A DNA stretch of 64,000 nt from Phaeoceros laevis (taxonomy: Eukaryota > Anthocerotophyta > Anthocerotopsida > Notothyladales): assembly GCA_049999765.1 (NCBI GenBank), contig JBNGIQ010009451.1, positions 1 through 64,000 of the forward strand, written 5' to 3'. Below, piece after piece: positions 63,001 to 64,000 of the stretch; the stretch's first letter is position 1; each line of letters begins with the position of its first letter. Both the position numbers and the translations under genes were made by a program. Below the pieces are notes generated by a model. The model made no database searches. It had not been told where the DNA came from and saw only the letters and a list, made by a program, of their open reading frames with translations.

Positions 63001-64000
63001 ACAGCGCGCCAACAGCTTCCGTCTGCGTGGCCGCCATAACGTTGATGAATATGGCAATCTGCCATTGGCATCTCTGCTTATGAGCTTATTATTAGTGTAG
63101 GGCTACTAGAGTCCAGTTTGGTTTCGTCACGGGGGCTTCGGTGTTGCATGTTCTGCGGAAGTTGGTATGGCATGGACCAAATACTGGCAGCTTGCGCTTC
63201 GGATATCGACGAGCTGGTTGCGGCCTTCGCAGCGGTATGACCTTGCTACCACTCTGTCCTCATGGATTGCTTGCAGGAACCGGCTCACCTGGGACCCTGC
63301 AGTATGAACTGGTCTACTTCTCGTCTTGCCTTTTTCCAGCGCTTTCCTGACTTGATGCTGGCCAGGCCTCGCATGACATACTGCTCCCTACTCCGACCTG
63401 GAATCATGTCATGGCCGACAATTCGATCTCTTGCGGCTCTGCTGTCTGTTGCCCTCATTTACATTTATCCCGCCTTTCACTTCTTCCTCTATCCTGTTCT
63501 GATGTCCGCGTTCCTTCTCCTGTTTTTCAATTCCGCACTCCCCCTCTTCGTCTCTGGCTTTCTCTTCGTGTTTGTAAATCCTCTGTTCTTGCTCTTCTCA
63601 TGCCTTGTGCTCCTCCTCTTCCTCGCCTTGTCGTTTGTGTGGTGATTTTACCTGGGCGCTGGTGGCACCTGTCTACCTGCACGGTGGACGCTTGCCGCCC
63701 TAAGTATATTTGGAACACTGTAGCCGTTTTTATCAGAATTGCTCTTGCTCGGCTTCTCGCAATTTGACCCATTGCTCTCGGGGCTACAGATCGAAGGTTC
63801 CGAATTGATTCAGATGAAGGAGATTTGGACTGCTCGCAGCTTTTCGTTCATCCATGATGCCCGGCCGAAAGATGTATTGCCGTCTTATTTCTTGCAGTGC
63901 TTGTACTCTTCTGCGCTTAGTAAGTTTCGGGTCCTAAACTGGTATGCAAGCTTACTTTTGAAGCGCTTCAGGTTGCATGTTCAGAGGTGAAACATACGCT
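63001..64000. other. Intergenic or unknown end of window
   Basis: A pyrimidine-rich plus strand gives a hydrophobic-looking open frame (63262-63645), which I regard as a composition effect. No motif recognised. A gene crossing the window edge cannot be excluded. Confidence 0.35.

Noticed and set aside
63262-63645. Hydrophobic 127-codon plus-strand frame resembling a membrane protein
   Set aside because: The stretch is strongly pyrimidine-rich, which yields Leu/Phe/Ser in any frame; there is no family similarity.

Overview
The window is nuclear DNA from a land plant, most probably a seedless vascular plant (a fern first, then a lycophyte; a hornwort is not excluded). The reasons are plant-only families (a DCD domain, a VAMP72 R-SNARE, an ACA-type Ca2+-ATPase, PLS-class PPR proteins), short GT-AG introns, and a PPR-DYW protein whose PG box reads KPA. 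That is the DYW:KP variant, which I recall from hornworts, lycophytes and ferns and which is linked to U-to-C RNA editing. This is inference; no organelle or ribosomal marker is present. There are four N gaps (24876-25275, 26112-26211, 59086-59095, 62143-62152).

Layout. 1-3.3 kb: no recognisable gene. 4.0-9.9 kb (minus): a ten-exon gene, every junction in phase, joining an N-terminal DCD domain to a TRF4/PAPD5-like nucleotidyltransferase. 13.7-15.0 kb (minus): a complete five-exon VAMP72-type R-SNARE gene. 16-24 kb: decayed DNA with a glutamine-rich relic, a serine hydroxymethyltransferase pseudogene, two broken F-box-like genes in opposite orientation and tandem repeats. 25.3-27.4 kb (minus): a broken PPR gene.

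28.3-57.6 kb is a P2B Ca2+-ATPase cluster, all on the minus strand. One gene (32.8-39.2 kb) has many small introns and nearly all catalytic motifs. Three others (28.3-31.2, 45.1-48.0 and 54.7-57.6 kb) are intronless, keep 950-967-codon open frames and all membrane segments, yet have lost the phosphorylated Asp, the M4 PEGL glutamate, the M6 Asn/Asp pair and the TGDG motif. They look like a family of conserved, non-pumping pseudo-ATPases. The intact PPR-DYW:KP gene (40.5-44.0 kb, plus) lies inside the cluster.

45-63 kb is a tandem duplication, about 9.6-9.9 kb per unit, of [pseudo-ATPase + ankyrin-TPR gene]. Copy 1 carries a 946-bp Mutator-like element with 9-bp target duplications. Copy 2 carries a 1.7-kb fold-back element. 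Both ankyrin-TPR copies are broken. Simple tandem arrays follow (60.1-61.3 kb), and the last kilobase holds nothing I can name.

Caution: exon boundaries were read by eye from splice dinucleotides, reading frame and family knowledge. No alignment, expression or selection test was possible.
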